From: Bimuria novae-zelandiae CBS 107.79
Lineage: Eukaryota > Ascomycota > Dothideomycetes > Pleosporales > Didymosphaeriaceae
DNA: 64,000 nucleotides
NCBI GenBank assembly: GCA_010015655.1
Contig: ML976748.1
Coordinates: 120,265-184,264 of the forward strand
Reading direction: 5' to 3'
The notes under the pieces are model-generated. The model was given only the letters and a program-made list of their open reading frames with translations. It did no database searches and was not told the origin of the DNA. This document shows, in pieces, positions 32,869 through 44,160 of this stretch (position 1 is the stretch's first letter; each line of letters starts with the position of its first letter). The position numbers were made by a program, and so were the translations under genes.

Positions 32869-34308
32869 ATATTATTATTTTAAAAGTACTAGGGAGCTTT
32901 AAATAGTATTTAAATGTTTTTTATACTAGGGTAGGGTGCTCCTTAATCTTATACGTATTACTAAGTGTTTATAACTATTAAGGGATAAATTTAACTAAGA
33001 GAGCTAGTAAAGTTCTTAGTTATATATTTAATTAATCTAATACTAACTATAAGTTAAAAAGTACTAAGCTAGCGCTATAAGAGCTTTTTTTTATTAACGC
33101 GTTAAACGCGTTAATAAACATAGGTAGAAACTTCGTTTTAATAATATAGCAAATATAATTTTATATTAGCTACGTAACTTAGCGTAAATACACCTTTTTA
33201 GAAGTAAAAAATAACTTGTAACTAGTATCTATAGGATATGCGATAAGTACAGTAGTATATAAAAATAAATAATTATATTTTTTTTAAAAATACTACTTAA
33301 AAGTAATAGGGCTATAGCTGTTTATACACGCATTAAAGTACTTTATTTATGTACCTTTAAGCTTATTTTTTTTGCTATTCTTAAAGACTATAATCGTTTA
33401 TTAAGAAAACAGATTATTTTTAGTATACTAGCTAGTAAGGTATATCTTTACCTAAAAGATAATAAAAAGTAGGATCATTTACCTTATGCTACTAATATTT
33501 AGTATTATTTATATTTACTTTTTATTATTTTTTTTAAACTTGCTTTAGCCTCCTACGCCTCCTAAAGCTTGTATTAACCTTTTAGCTAATTAAAATTACG
33601 CCTATTTTGAAACTAAACTTATTAAAATTTTATATATTTTTATCCGGTACGCCGTACTTCACCTTAATATTTTATATAAGTTAAAACTAGTTTAATAAAA
33701 TAGTAGAATTCTTATACAATATGCTTCAGTAATTTAACTTATAATTAAACATTATCATAAGTATAAGTATACACTTAACAAAGTTTGCTAGCTAGTTTTT
33801 ATTAACTTTACCTTACCTATGCGTACTAAGTAAAGTATTGATTATATCTTAAACTTATTTAAGAATTATAGGGTATTTTTACTTAGTAAAATATATAATA
33901 TACTAGTAAATTATCTTCTCCTTTAACTTTATAAGCTTTATTAAGTTTAATTATATTTTAGCGTATAGAAGGACAATAGCGCGGCTATTACGTAGTATAA
34001 ATTTAAGTATATTATACGTAGTAATAGCGCGTTAGACTAACTGGAGTTAATAATTTGCAATAATTTATAAAATAATATATTTAATTTATACGAAACAGAT
34101 TAAGTATTGTTTTATTAAGCTATTATACATTAATTATAAGTTAGTGTAGGCTTAGCAAAAGCACGCAGCTCGCTTGTGGAATATGTTATCGTGTAGAGTA
34201 TAGATTTTGGTGGGGTCTTGTCAGAGTAAGGTACTCGTTTGTGTGATGCACTCGCTTGTAAAGTACGTTATAGGAAAGAACTAATTAGTTAGTAGTAAAC
34301 TACATAAC
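32869..34308. other. highly AT-rich RIP-degraded DNA
   Basis: About 1.4 kb, long runs of T and A, no readable protein. Probably the rest of Gypsy III or another decayed element. Confidence 0.4.
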
Positions 34309-34629
34309 TGTCACGAGAGCAACGAGTAGAAATGTCTGGGCCCGGGTAGGCTAGATTGATATATTGCGTTCGGTGTCTACGTGTAGGTACAAGACGTTGG
34401 GTAAGGAGGTAAGGTTCTCTCCCCACTATCCAGCGTAGGTCTATCTATCTCGCTTCGCCTAATGCTAGTCCTTTGGTAATTAGCGTGAGGACTTGGCATT
34501 CTACTGTGCATAGGCCATTTGCCCCATAGGTAGCTGCCGGATCACTGGCCTGTCTATATCGCGTCTGGCGCCGTACTATTGTTGACAGTACGGCTAGATT
34601 GTCAGGTTATCTGGGAGGTTACCGTGACA
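34309..34629. repeat. solo LTR with 5 bp target duplication
   Basis: 321 bp beginning TGTCACGAGAG and ending TTACCGTGACA (terminal inverted TGTCACG/CGTGACA). It is flanked on both sides by ATAAC (34304-34308 and 34630-34634). No internal element remains, so it derives from LTR-LTR recombination. It differs from the other LTRs here and is barely affected by RIP. Confidence 0.88.
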
Positions 34630-34809
34630 ATAACCGTAGGTGTCCTGGGCTTACGACAAGATTGAAAAAGTGATGTAGTTATATTAAGGTAGTATGCCAG
34701 TCTTACTAGGTTGTATCTAGCTTCTCCAAAGGTAGCTGAAGCTACAATACCCTCCACGATACTATGAGGACCTAGAAACCCCTTTCCCCTTGAGGCCTAT
34801 ATCCTAATC

Positions 34810-36610
34810 CTATTCACGTTGTGCCTCTACTGCAATGAGGCGTTGTGTAGCCGTCTCAGTTTTTGAGAAGCGCCATGGCTTAATCTTTCTTTCGAAGAGC
34901 TCGTCCAACTCGGCTGCAGAACGACTGTTTGCAAATATTAGCACGCAAACCCAAATGAAGCTGCCACAGCTCTTGACTTACCCCTTGGTTTCCGGAATCA
35001 AGAACCAGATTCCAATGACAAATGGCAACCCAACGCCAGCATAGAACCAACCAGTTTTGAAACCCCAGTTCCAGTCCGCAGCATTCGTCATCTTCGGAAC
35101 CAGCACGTTCATGACAATGCCGATGACGCACGTGCTAGCGGCGCCGAAACCAGCAGTGTATGGGCGGAGGCGCTGCGATGAAATCTCTCCAATATATCCC
35201 CACCCGGCTGCCCCGTTCGCCGTCAACCCAATATCTGAGACATTGTTAGCAATTGGCTAGTAGAGACAAGAGAGTTTCCCTACTCCAACAACACGCAAAG
35301 AATACGAAAAGATAGTCCGTAGCCCGGACCTTCTTTGTAACACCCAGGATGCCAATGGCTACACAAGCGACCCAACATAGGGTGGTACCTGTACAAGCAA
35401 TCCACCGTCGACCTAAGCGATCCGCCACAAGCACAACGATCAAGACGGTTACGATATTGAGCGATGAAGTGATACTCTTGATCTTGAACGGATCGCTAAG
35501 ACCAGCCTGTTGAAAGAAATACGTGCCAAACGTGCCAAAAAGCGTAAGACCGATGAACTGCTGCGCCATGTTTGTCCACAAGGAAATCAGGGTGCGCAGG
35601 CCGTCTGTGCCTCGGAAAATGGCGGTCCAATGCTCACGACTTTGTTCCGCTGCTACTGCTCGCTCGTGTTCGACCGCGAGGCTTAGGATCTGGATTTGCT
35701 GGTGGACGTCATAGCCTGGGACGTTTCCGTTGAGCTTCCGGAGCGCTCTCTCTGCCCGCTCGATTTGGTTGGCTCCGACGCACCACGCCGGACTCTCGGG
35801 AAGGAAGATGTAGATGATGAGCATAATTCCTATCTGTGCCCACTGCGTGTAGATGGGCTCAAGCCAGTGGTATGGTTTCTGTTTCGCCATTCTCTGGATC
35901 GCAATGTAAGAGAAGAACGATCCCACGGTCCACCAGAAGCTGTAGCACATCAACAAACCACCTCGAATCCGGACCGGCGCAACTTCAGCTATGTAAGTTG
36001 GTAGTGTTGACTGTAGGCATCCAACCCCAATGCCAGCAAGAAATTTGCCAATGAGCCAGACTTGCCACTTTCGGGCAAGGCATTCGACCAGGACGCTGAT
36101 GGCAAGGATGACCCAGAATGTGTACATCGCAATCTTTCGACCGTATCGGTTTGAAATGAAGGGTAGAGTCGTCATGCCGACGATCTGACCCACAGACTGT
36201 ATCGTACTCCAACCGGTGAGAATTGGCGATTCGAGATAAAGGGCCCCTTTGGCGTTGGTCTTTGTGGCGAAAACCCGGACGAAGCCTTTATTTGCGATGA
36301 TGCTGGCGTTCATACTACTTTATATCAGCCACAAGCCAATGTATACTAAAGGATTACTAATGTAGTCTTACGCAATCTGGTATCCATCGGCGGCAGCGCT
36401 GAAAGCCGCGGCGAAGCAAACCAGGGTGGACATCTTGAACATCTTGATCGTCTCCCAAGGAGTCAATTCTTCATACCCCGTCGCGGCCTGGCCCCTCACT
36501 GCGGCGGCAATAACCTCGTCTTTCGGGTTGTTGACATCGTCGTGAGTTTCGACACGTTCGATGGCCGCCGCTGTTGGCTTTTCCTTGGACGAATCGGCAA
36601 AGGTCGCCAT
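34810..36610 (-). CDS. MFS sugar transporter (sugar porter family)
   Basis: Plasma-membrane sugar/H+ symporter type protein with about 12 membrane spans. Four exons: 36610-36372, 36314-35284, 35234-34982 and 34924-34810; introns of 57, 49 and 57 bp, each with GT-AG ends. Splicing gives 545 residues and joins DGYQIAMNAS, FACCWNIGLTANGAAGW and PETKGRSAAELDELFE. Family motifs are all present: RYGRK between spans 2 and 3, RIRGG after span 4, PESPAW before the central loop, DRLGRR after span 8 and PETKG after span 12. The short last exon completes the cytosolic tail, which would otherwise stop at PETKG. Its place beside a rhamnosidase and a beta-glucosidase suggests uptake of released sugars or intact glycosides; the substrate is not determinable from sequence. 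Confidence 0.9.
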
Positions 36611-37537
36611 GGTGGAAAGATGCTGAGATAAAATGCCAGCTGAAGGGGGATGCAATAAGGAATGCGTAGTACGCAGGCTGTAGAACGCCAGCTTTCTTTG
36701 CATTTGAGTGCTTCTTGACTTAGTCTTCGGTCTAAGACTCTCTGCGACAAGTCCGCTAAAGAAGCCACAAAGGCCTAAGCGAGTAGCCCTTGGTATCGTT
36801 AAGCCGAAAGCATACGCTGATCCGATGTTCGGTATTGAATGTGGCCGACATGCGGACAGGTTTCCCCATAGAAAACGCGGGGGAAGTCTGGGGCTCCGGG
36901 TTGAACGGTAAGGAATGTCCCGAATCCCGACCCGTGGACCACGGGGTTCAAAGGCCAGTCGGCTATCAGATCTTTGGTCACCATAGGCCGCATGATTCAG
37001 TTCTCGCCGGAACCATCGCGTATTCTGGCGAATAGCTTTTCGCTTTTTCCAGCTGACTAGCGCTCCGTCGTATAAGGCGTATTCTAGCGTATAGCTTTTC
37101 GCTTTATCCATCTAACTAGCGCTCCGTCGTATAAGGCGTATTCTCGCGAATAGCATTTCGCTTTAAATTTCGGCCCAAGATTCTATTACAGGGTTAGTTC
37201 GATGCTAAACTTCGCATACAACGGTGGACAGTTCGAGCGGTTCGGTGTCCGTTATACCGCTGGGTCTCAAGAGTCGTACTAATGCAGTCACTAACAATTA
37301 ACTTTCAATAGGTACGCTGCAAGCGAGCCACGGCGAGGGGTTGAACATCCAATGGACAGAGTCTGTTCGCGGCTTTATCTGCAACGCAAAAATGTAGCCT
37401 ATCGAGAGAGGAAGTAGTTCTCTCCCTTCCGATGCAAGGTGCAAGAATGATTGATGGGGCTAGGACAGACGAAAAATGACGAATAGCACATGCTCCCTTC
37501 TGATTTCTTTACTTGATGCTAACAATACTGGTGATGC
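36611..37537. other. intergenic, promoter of the transporter and 3' flank of the rhamnosidase
   Basis: About 930 bp with no supported gene. Holds the 59 bp tandem repeat described separately. Open frames running upstream of the transporter ATG lack family signatures. Confidence 0.5.
37018..37167. repeat. 59 bp tandem repeat, about 2.5 copies
   Basis: Units start GCGTATTCT at 37018, 37077 and 37136. Each carries GCGAATAGCTTTTCGC or a variant (imperfect inverted repeat GCGAA/TTCGC), and the two full units share GACTAGCGCTCCGTCGTATAAG-like ends. It lies about 410-560 bp upstream of the transporter start. Confidence 0.85.
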
Positions 37538-40357
37538 TCAAGATTTCGGCTTCAGAGGCGCAACAGGCCACTCATAATCCGGCAAGAACGAAGTCTGGAA
37601 AGACCAATCCCCAACCCCAACCTCTTGCGTTCTTTTGCCAGTACCTTCCGGAATGACGACCTCAGCAACGACCCCGTACGGAACTGACATCTTCAAAGTG
37701 AACGTCTCAATGTCTTTGCTGCCAGGGGTCCTTTCCCAACTGAAAGAAACTGTGCCATGCGGCGTAGCATGAGATGCAGATGCATTCATAAAGTGCGCGC
37801 CAATGGCTGGGGCGATCCTGCATTTCGTCCACCCCGGTTCTAGTCGCTGCAGGCCTGCGACTCTTTCGTACATGAATTTTGCTACCGCGCCGTACGCGTA
37901 GTGGTTGAAGGATGTCATGTCCCCAGGATTGACACTGCCGTCTGGAAGCAAACTATCCCATCTCTCCCACACAGTTGTCGCACCCATGGTGACAGCGTAG
38001 AGCCATGATGGACATTCCTTCTCTAGCAGCAACGCGTAAGCAATCTGAACGTTGCCAGTGGTTGCTAACGCTTCGCATATAAATGGTGTCGCGGCAAAGC
38101 CTGTAGCAATCTTAAAATTATTTTTCCTGACTAAGTAAACTAGCCTTTCGCTCGCCCGATCTCGCTGCGAAGGTGTTAAGAGGTTGAAACAGATTGCCAA
38201 CGCGTATGTTGCCTGAGTATCGGAGACAATACGGCCGTTCGGTGTCACGTATTCTTCGTGAAACTGCGCTAGTGCAGCACGCGCTTCAGCATCAAAGGAA
38301 AGTTTCTCAGTTCTCTTATCCAGAAGGTCAGAAATGCGAGCCATGAGCTCTAAGCTTCGGATGAGAAACATGTTGGCGATCATCTTGGCGTCCGTGTGTG
38401 ACTTCCACGGCGCGTCTGGCGGTGCTGCTGGATCAAGCCAATCCTACACTGATCAGTATACCGAACCCGAGCAAAGTAGCACCTGGCGACATACCCCAAG
38501 TTGGAAAACAGCGTTATCCCACAGATGCGTTGCGCCAGATTTGTTTCTGGGCAGAACGCTCATCCACGTCATCATACTCAGGTACTGCCGAGCCAAAATG
38601 GCTACATCTCCAGTTTCTTCGTAAAGCGCCCATGGAGCTAGGATGGTCACATCGTGCCAAATCGCACAAGGCACCCTCCTACACCAGACCGGATCCACTA
38701 TTGTAGAATTTGGACTGACCATAGGTGGGACGCCTCCAAGCACGGACTGATCGTATTCGAGATCAACGAGCCAATTTGATAGCAGTCCGAAACAATCGTA
38801 AATGAGAACTGCAGTGGGCGCGAACAATGCAAGGTCACCAGACCAGCCGAGTCTTTCATCTCTTTGAGGGCAGTCGGTAGGAACAGAGAGGAAGTTCCCC
38901 CGCATTCCCCAGCAAATGTTTCGATATAGCTGGGTGAGCAAACCGTCTGAGCAAGAAAATGAACCAGCGCTTTCCATATCGGTGTGGCAAACAACGGCTT
39001 CGACCGACAAGAGCTCCAATGCTCCTGGCCAATTGTCGATCTGAACATACCGGAAGCCATGGAAAGTAAAGCGTGGCTCATATGATTCACCAGATTGGAG
39101 CCCTCGCAATGTGTACTCATCGGTCGCTTTGCACATGCGCAAGGTCCGCGTACAGAGCTCTTCATGCTCAAGGACTTCGGCATGCTTGAGGGTAATTTTA
39201 TGGCCGCGAGTACCTCTGATGTTTTTCAGCTTCACATAGCCTACAATGTTCTGGCCAAAGTCAACGATCGTATTCCCAGAGGGGCTATGCAGGATTCGCG
39301 TTGGCTGCATGACCTGGAGGCGCCTCACAGGCCCACTCGTTCCAGCAGTGAGCGTGGTTGTTTCTGGCAGGGGCGACAGAGTCAAGACCTCATGCCAACC
39401 GCCATTTGCAGCTGGGTTGGACAACGACCAATCCGGAAGTTCCAACCTTGCGTCATACTTTTCTCCGTCATACAGCTCGGCGAGACGAATTGGGCCTAGA
39501 AGTTAGAGCGCAATTAGCAAATACCCTAGCGTTGTCATTCGCACTGCATGTTGCGTACCTCTAGCGACCTTCCAAGAAGCGCCAGATGTGATGATTTCCC
39601 GGGAGTTATCAGCATACGTGATCTCAAGCTGGACCATCAAAGCTGGATGCGGGCCCCAGATGTTGCGATGTCCGCCTTCCCACCCGATACGTCCACAAAA
39701 CCAGCCTTCGGCTACACGAACTCCGATACAGTTACTGGCGTTGGATGATAACATTGTGGTGACATCGTAGGTCTGATATTGCAGTCTGCCATCGTACGCC
39801 GTCCAGCCCGGAGCAAGAAAATAGTCACCAACCCGCTCGCCATTGATCTCGGCTTCATACACGCCTTGGGCGGTGATGTATAAACGTGCCAGGGCAACGA
39901 TATATGGAGTCTCAAATTCTCTTCGGAATAAGCATTCGGAATCAGGCCCAGGAGTGTGAGGTCCCCACGGCGCGGCGATGCGTTCGCACTGCCAGTCGCT
40001 GCGATTGAGCAGGCCGGTTTCGAGGACTGCTGGTTCACTCCACGGAGTCTCCTGCCTTACCTCGCTTCGAACCCGAATGCGGATGGATATGCTCTGACGG
40101 GAGCTCAAACTTTTCTCGAACGGCCACGGTACCAAGCTCGAAAGTGACGACGTAGCACTCGCTAGCGAAATAACCGGACGTTTTGTGTCAATTCTTTCTG
40201 AAAGTTCGATATCATAGCTATGTTGTTTGAAGCTTTTAGGAGTGTCGTGGAGCTTCCAGGAGAGCCTCGGCCTGGTTTCGTGGACTCCAAGGGTGCAGCC
40301 TGGAAGGTAATGCTCAAAGCGGACGTCAGTAACTCTCGCCATCTTGTCCAGCGACAT
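37538..40357 (-). CDS. GH78 alpha-L-rhamnosidase, intracellular type
   Basis: Removes terminal alpha-L-rhamnose from plant glycosides. Exons 40357-39559, 39495-38495 and 38443-37538, with introns of 63 and 51 bp (GTACGC/CTAG and GTATGT/GTAG), give 901 residues. Splicing joins WKVARGPIRLAELYDGE and NAVFQLGDWLDPAAPPD, both typical of the family. Order of parts: N-terminal Fn3-like and beta-sandwich domains (VTDVRFEHY to ETRPRLSWK), the Bac_rhamnosid_N-like segment with GWTAYDGRLQYQTYDVT, then the (alpha/alpha)6 catalytic barrel with the acidic motif DCPQRDERLGWSGD (about 474-487), WERWDS and TSFNHYAYGAVAKFMYERV, and a C-terminal beta-sandwich. No signal peptide follows either candidate ATG (40357 or 40342), so it probably acts on imported glycosides. 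Divergent from the GH1 gene with a 712 bp shared promoter. Confidence 0.9.
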
Positions 40358-41069
40358 TTCCCGAGGAAAGGCAGCGCAGAGATGATGAGACGGATCGAAC
40401 CAAAACTGCAAATACTGGGAGTCCACAGTGGGCAAAAACCGCGCCACGTGATCTTTGAGAAAGGCGGCCGGGGAATGCCAGGAACGATCGTCGGTAATTT
40501 CCTTTTAGATGTGATTGGCGGCTACACCGGGGAAAGTAAAGATTGTTTTATCATGCCACACTTCGGATGAGGTCCCTTGGCGTGACTTCATGCTGTTTAT
40601 GGAGGAATCGAGTGAGTCATATCTGCCGCAAGACACCCCAATGAGCAACGAGGCGGTCAGCTCCCATCACGATCGAAAAAGGGCAGCTTTCGCGTCCCTG
40701 AACAGGGATCGGAAGAGATTGTGTGTTCTTATTCCGCCAAGACGCTAACGGACTAGACACTACCGAGTAGGTAATGCAGATGATAATCCTTACACTAGCT
40801 CCTACCAACCCTTGCAAATCCACCAACGCCAAGCGCTGGTCCTCTAGAGAACGGCAAAAATTGCCCCGAAGGACGCCTCTAGTTTTAGTACACTCGCTGG
40901 CTCTTGAAAATACTGCCATGGTCGGTGTAATTACTGCCGGAGTATCCTCCGTTGGTCGGTCCAAAGCAATAGCTTGCTGGAAGATATCCCATCGAGAACG
41001 GTCTCAAGAAACATCCACCGCACACAGAACAGACCCCCATCACCAGTACAGATACTTAGCAGGCTCGCT
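40358..41069. promoter_or_regulatory. shared divergent promoter of the GH78 and GH1 genes
   Basis: 712 bp between the two start codons. It contains the CGG-N8-CCG palindrome at 40938-40951. No coding sequence supported. Confidence 0.6.
40938..40951. promoter_or_regulatory. CGG-N8-CCG palindrome, possible Zn2Cys6 regulator site
   Basis: CGGAGTATCCTCCG: five-base arms CGGAG and CTCCG around TATC, 119 bp upstream of the GH1 ATG. Inverted CGG triplets are the classic half-sites of fungal binuclear-cluster activators. Which regulator binds is unknown. Confidence 0.45.
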
Positions 41070-42581
41070 ATGTCTTCAGAGGCTTTGATGTTTCAGGCGA
41101 CGGATGTCATCACCAAACACAGCGAATCGGCCGGTTACCACGAACGTGTCCAAGAGCTTCCTCTCCCTTCAAATTTCTCCTGGGGTACTGCTACAGCAGC
41201 CTACCAAGTCGAAGGCGGTGCTGATCAAGGAGGGAAAGGAAAGTCCATCTGGGACACATTTTCGCACCTCCAACCGTCGCGGACCAATGGCGAGCACGCA
41301 GATGTCGCCTGTGATCACTACAACCGGATGCCCGAGGATGTCGATCTAATGTCTACGTTCGATGTCGATGTTTATCGATTCTCTCTGTCATGGTCCCGCA
41401 TAATTCCCTTTGGGGGACGTAAAGATGCAATCAGCGACGAAGGAATTGCATTTTACGACAAGCTCATCAACAATCTCCTGGAGCACAACATCGAGCCGGT
41501 TGTAACACTTTATCACTGGGACTTACCTCAGGCGCTATATGACCGTTACCATGGATTTTTGGACACGGATGAGTTCCGAGCAGACTTTATTCATTATGCC
41601 CGTGTGTGCTTCTCCCGATTCGGTGATCGCGTCCGGAAATGGGTCACCTTCAATGAACCCTACATTATTTCCATATTCGCGCATCTGAACGGCACGCTTG
41701 CGCCTGGTCACTGCCGTGAACAAGGCACTGATACAAAGACAGAACCATGGCGCGTAGGGCATACCATCATCCTTTCCCACGCGTCGGTTGTTCAGATGTA
41801 TGCCTCAGAATTCCAGCCAACGCAGGAGGGAAGTATCTCCATTGTCTTGAACGGCCATTTTTATGAGCCCTTCAATCCGCAAAATCAAGCCGATATCGAC
41901 GCCGCCGAGCGCAGGATGGTGTTCTATATTGGATGGTTCGGAGACACCATTTTTCTGGGACAAGATTACCCAATCGCCATGCGGGAGTATCTCGGCACGC
42001 GGTTGCCAACATTCACGTCGGAAGAGATCGAGCTCCTCCGTCAAACAGCACAACTTAACGCATTCTACGGCATGAACCACTACTCGACAAAATATGCGCG
42101 ACAGTTGACCGACCCCCCTACCGACGATGACTGGACAAGCAACATCGAGGAAGGCCCGGTGAATAGTGATGGTTTAGAAATCGGTCCGGCATCAGCACAA
42201 CAATGGCTCCGTGTCGCACCCGAAGGGTTCCGCAAGCTGCTCAATTGGGTATGGAAGCGCTACCGCCTTCCCGTCATCATAACGGAGAACGGCTGTCCCT
42301 GCATTGGTGAGAAGGACGTGCAGGTTGCCATAAACGACACGTTCCGCCAGAGGTACTTTGGGCTCTATCTCGATGCGATTTCGCGTGCCATTTACCAAGA
42401 TGGAGTAGATGTCAAGGGTTACTATGCTTGGAGTCTGATGGATAACTATGAGTGGGCGGCTGGATATGGGCCGAGGTATGGAATTGTGCATGTCGATTTT
42501 GAGACGCTGAAAAGGACACCGAAAGGTTCGGCGTGGTATCTGAGGGACAGTTTCAAGAGTAGAAGACAAGCTTCATCATAG
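41070..42581 (+). CDS. GH1 beta-glucosidase
   Basis: Retaining exo-beta-glycosidase, intronless, 503 residues. Glu196 in TFNEP is the acid/base and Glu406 in ITENG the nucleophile; other family motifs are FSWGTATAAYQVEG, YHWDLPQALYD and YYAWSLMDNYEWAAGYGPRYGI. No signal peptide precedes LPSNFSWG, so it is cytosolic like most fungal GH1 enzymes. The start at 41070 is chosen because the upstream extension (to 40974) has no conserved features; the core begins about 30 residues in. With the divergent rhamnosidase it would remove glucose or galactose from glycosides after rhamnose is cleaved. Substrate range cannot be read from sequence. Confidence 0.93.
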   Translation: MSSEALMFQATDVITKHSESAGYHERVQELPLPSNFSWGTATAAYQVEGGADQGGKGKSIWDTFSHLQPSRTNGEHADVACDHYNRMPEDVDLMSTFDVDVYRFSLSWSRIIPFGGRKDAISDEGIAFYDKLINNLLEHNIEPVVTLYHWDLPQALYDRYHGFLDTDEFRADFIHYARVCFSRFGDRVRKWVTFNEPYIISIFAHLNGTLAPGHCREQGTDTKTEPWRVGHTIILSHASVVQMYASEFQPTQEGSISIVLNGHFYEPFNPQNQADIDAAERRMVFYIGWFGDTIFLGQDYPIAMREYLGTRLPTFTSEEIELLRQTAQLNAFYGMNHYSTKYARQLTDPPTDDDWTSNIEEGPVNSDGLEIGPASAQQWLRVAPEGFRKLLNWVWKRYRLPVIITENGCPCIGEKDVQVAINDTFRQRYFGLYLDAISRAIYQDGVDVKGYYAWSLMDNYEWAAGYGPRYGIVHVDFETLKRTPKGSAWYLRDSFKSRRQASS

Positions 42582-42970
42582 AGCCTGTATATAAGTTGCA
42601 AGGTGATTTTGCTACATCCCTATGTATCCAAATAATCCTGCTCAAACCCAATCATGTACATGTAGTCGAGGGTAACACGCTCTTTACATTTGCTCCTTGA
42701 TTCGCCTCTAATGGTACATCATTATGCCCGAACTGTGTGAACCTTCGTGCGCAACAGCCCTCCGGATAACTGATTCGTTGCTTATAGGCTCTGGTGTTTA
42801 CTAGTCAAGTGGACGACGCAGACTAGAAGTTCTCTTGCGGTGCGGAGGAACAGGCGGTGGCTATGATGGTGATTGGGGCACTGGCAGAGGAATCATGTGC
42901 GGTTCCAACTATCCAACCTCAAGCAGTTATTCCTGATACGAGCGAATCTTAGGAATCCACAAATTTACTT
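42582..42970. other. intergenic, 3' flank of GH1
   Basis: No gene recognised. Confidence 0.5.
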
Positions 42971-43086
42971 GAATCAAGCCTAAGCCCATGTCTCCCAGGC
43001 TTCTTCCGCTCTTGAAGGAGGAAGCACCAAACAATGCCGTGAACCCGGTCTCGGGTCAAGCTCTTGCGGCTGTACAAGGATGCGCT
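42971..43086 (+). repeat. left copy of a permuted inverted repeat
   Basis: Unit A (20 bp, 42971-42990), two bases, then unit B (94 bp, 42993-43086). Both recur on the opposite strand beyond the gap. B contains its own small hairpin (GCTTCTTCC with GGAGGAAGC). Confidence 0.85.
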
Positions 43087-43313
43087 TCGCGTTCATCTCA
43101 GCAAGTCAGGACCCTAGCCATAGCGGGTCCGTCCAGCATGCATGCGATGCCACGTGCGCATGGATGTCAAGAGCGATTAAGGGGTTCACCCGCACCTCTA
43201 ACCTGGACGAACTAGTGCTGTGGATGTGGTCCGTGTATCGGCTAGGGTGACCGTATTGCTATACGCGCCTACTACAGTTAGCGCGACAGAATCACAACGC
43301 ACGGTCAGATATC
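43087..43313. other. sequence between the inverted repeat and the gap
   Basis: No gene. The last 11 bases before the gap (GGTCAGATATC) are repeated as the first 11 after it. Confidence 0.5.
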
Positions 43314-43898
43314 NNNNNNNNNNNNNNNNNNNNNNNNNNNNNNNNNNNNNNNNNNNNNNNNNNNNNNNNNNNNNNNNNNNNNNNNNNNNNNNNNNNNNNN
43401 NNNNNNNNNNNNNNNNNNNNNNNNNNNNNNNNNNNNNNNNNNNNNNNNNNNNNNNNNNNNNNNNNNNNNNNNNNNNNNNNNNNNNNNNNNNNNNNNNNNN
43501 NNNNNNNNNNNNNNNNNNNNNNNNNNNNNNNNNNNNNNNNNNNNNNNNNNNNNNNNNNNNNNNNNNNNNNNNNNNNNNNNNNNNNNNNNNNNNNNNNNNN
43601 NNNNNNNNNNNNNNNNNNNNNNNNNNNNNNNNNNNNNNNNNNNNNNNNNNNNNNNNNNNNNNNNNNNNNNNNNNNNNNNNNNNNNNNNNNNNNNNNNNNN
43701 NNNNNNNNNNNNNNNNNNNNNNNNNNNNNNNNNNNNNNNNNNNNNNNNNNNNNNNNNNNNNNNNNNNNNNNNNNNNNNNNNNNNNNNNNNNNNNNNNNNN
43801 NNNNNNNNNNNNNNNNNNNNNNNNNNNNNNNNNNNNNNNNNNNNNNNNNNNNNNNNNNNNNNNNNNNNNNNNNNNNNNNNNNNNNNNNNNNNNNNNNN
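43314..43898. other. assembly gap (585 N)
   Basis: Unsequenced. Both edges carry GGTCAGATATC in the same orientation, so the two contigs may overlap or the gap may contain further repeat. Frames drawn through it are meaningless. Confidence 0.95.
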
Positions 43899-43928
43899 GG
43901 TCAGATATCAAAGATCGGTGGTGATGGA

Positions 43929-44042
43929 CATGGGCTTAGGCTTGATTCAGCGCATCCTTGTACAGTCGCAAGAGCTTGACCCGAGACCGGGTTCACGGCA
44001 TTGTTTGGTGCTTCCTCCTTCAAGAGCGGAAGAAGCCTGGGA
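43929..44042 (-). repeat. right copy of the permuted inverted repeat
   Basis: Unit A' (43929-43948) directly abuts unit B' (43949-44042). Read on the minus strand the order is B-A, whereas the left copy is A-B. B' differs from B by one base. Confidence 0.85.
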
Positions 44043-44160
44043 GCCGATCGGCTTGAACTTTAGCTCGGGAGTGTGCCCTCAAGTGTGCGCGAGTAGTTGC
44101 AGTCAGCTGTCAAGCTACTCGTTCGCTTATCGCACGGTCTCGGTCAACTTTACGTCATTA

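Noticed and set aside
36611..37111. N-terminal extension of the transporter frame
   Set aside because: Upstream residues lack conservation; MATFADSS at 36610 gives a normal cytosolic N-terminus before span 1.
37018..37167. CRISPR-like array
   Set aside because: Contiguous 59 bp tandem units without unique spacers, in a eukaryotic genome; a minisatellite.
40358..40447. Extension of the GH78 frame upstream of 40357
   Set aside because: It begins with a non-ATG codon and has no family match.
40974..41069. N-terminal extension of the GH1 frame
   Set aside because: 32 extra residues with no family similarity; start set at 41070.
43198..43924. Long open frames on both strands
   Set aside because: They run through the 585 N gap and are artefacts.
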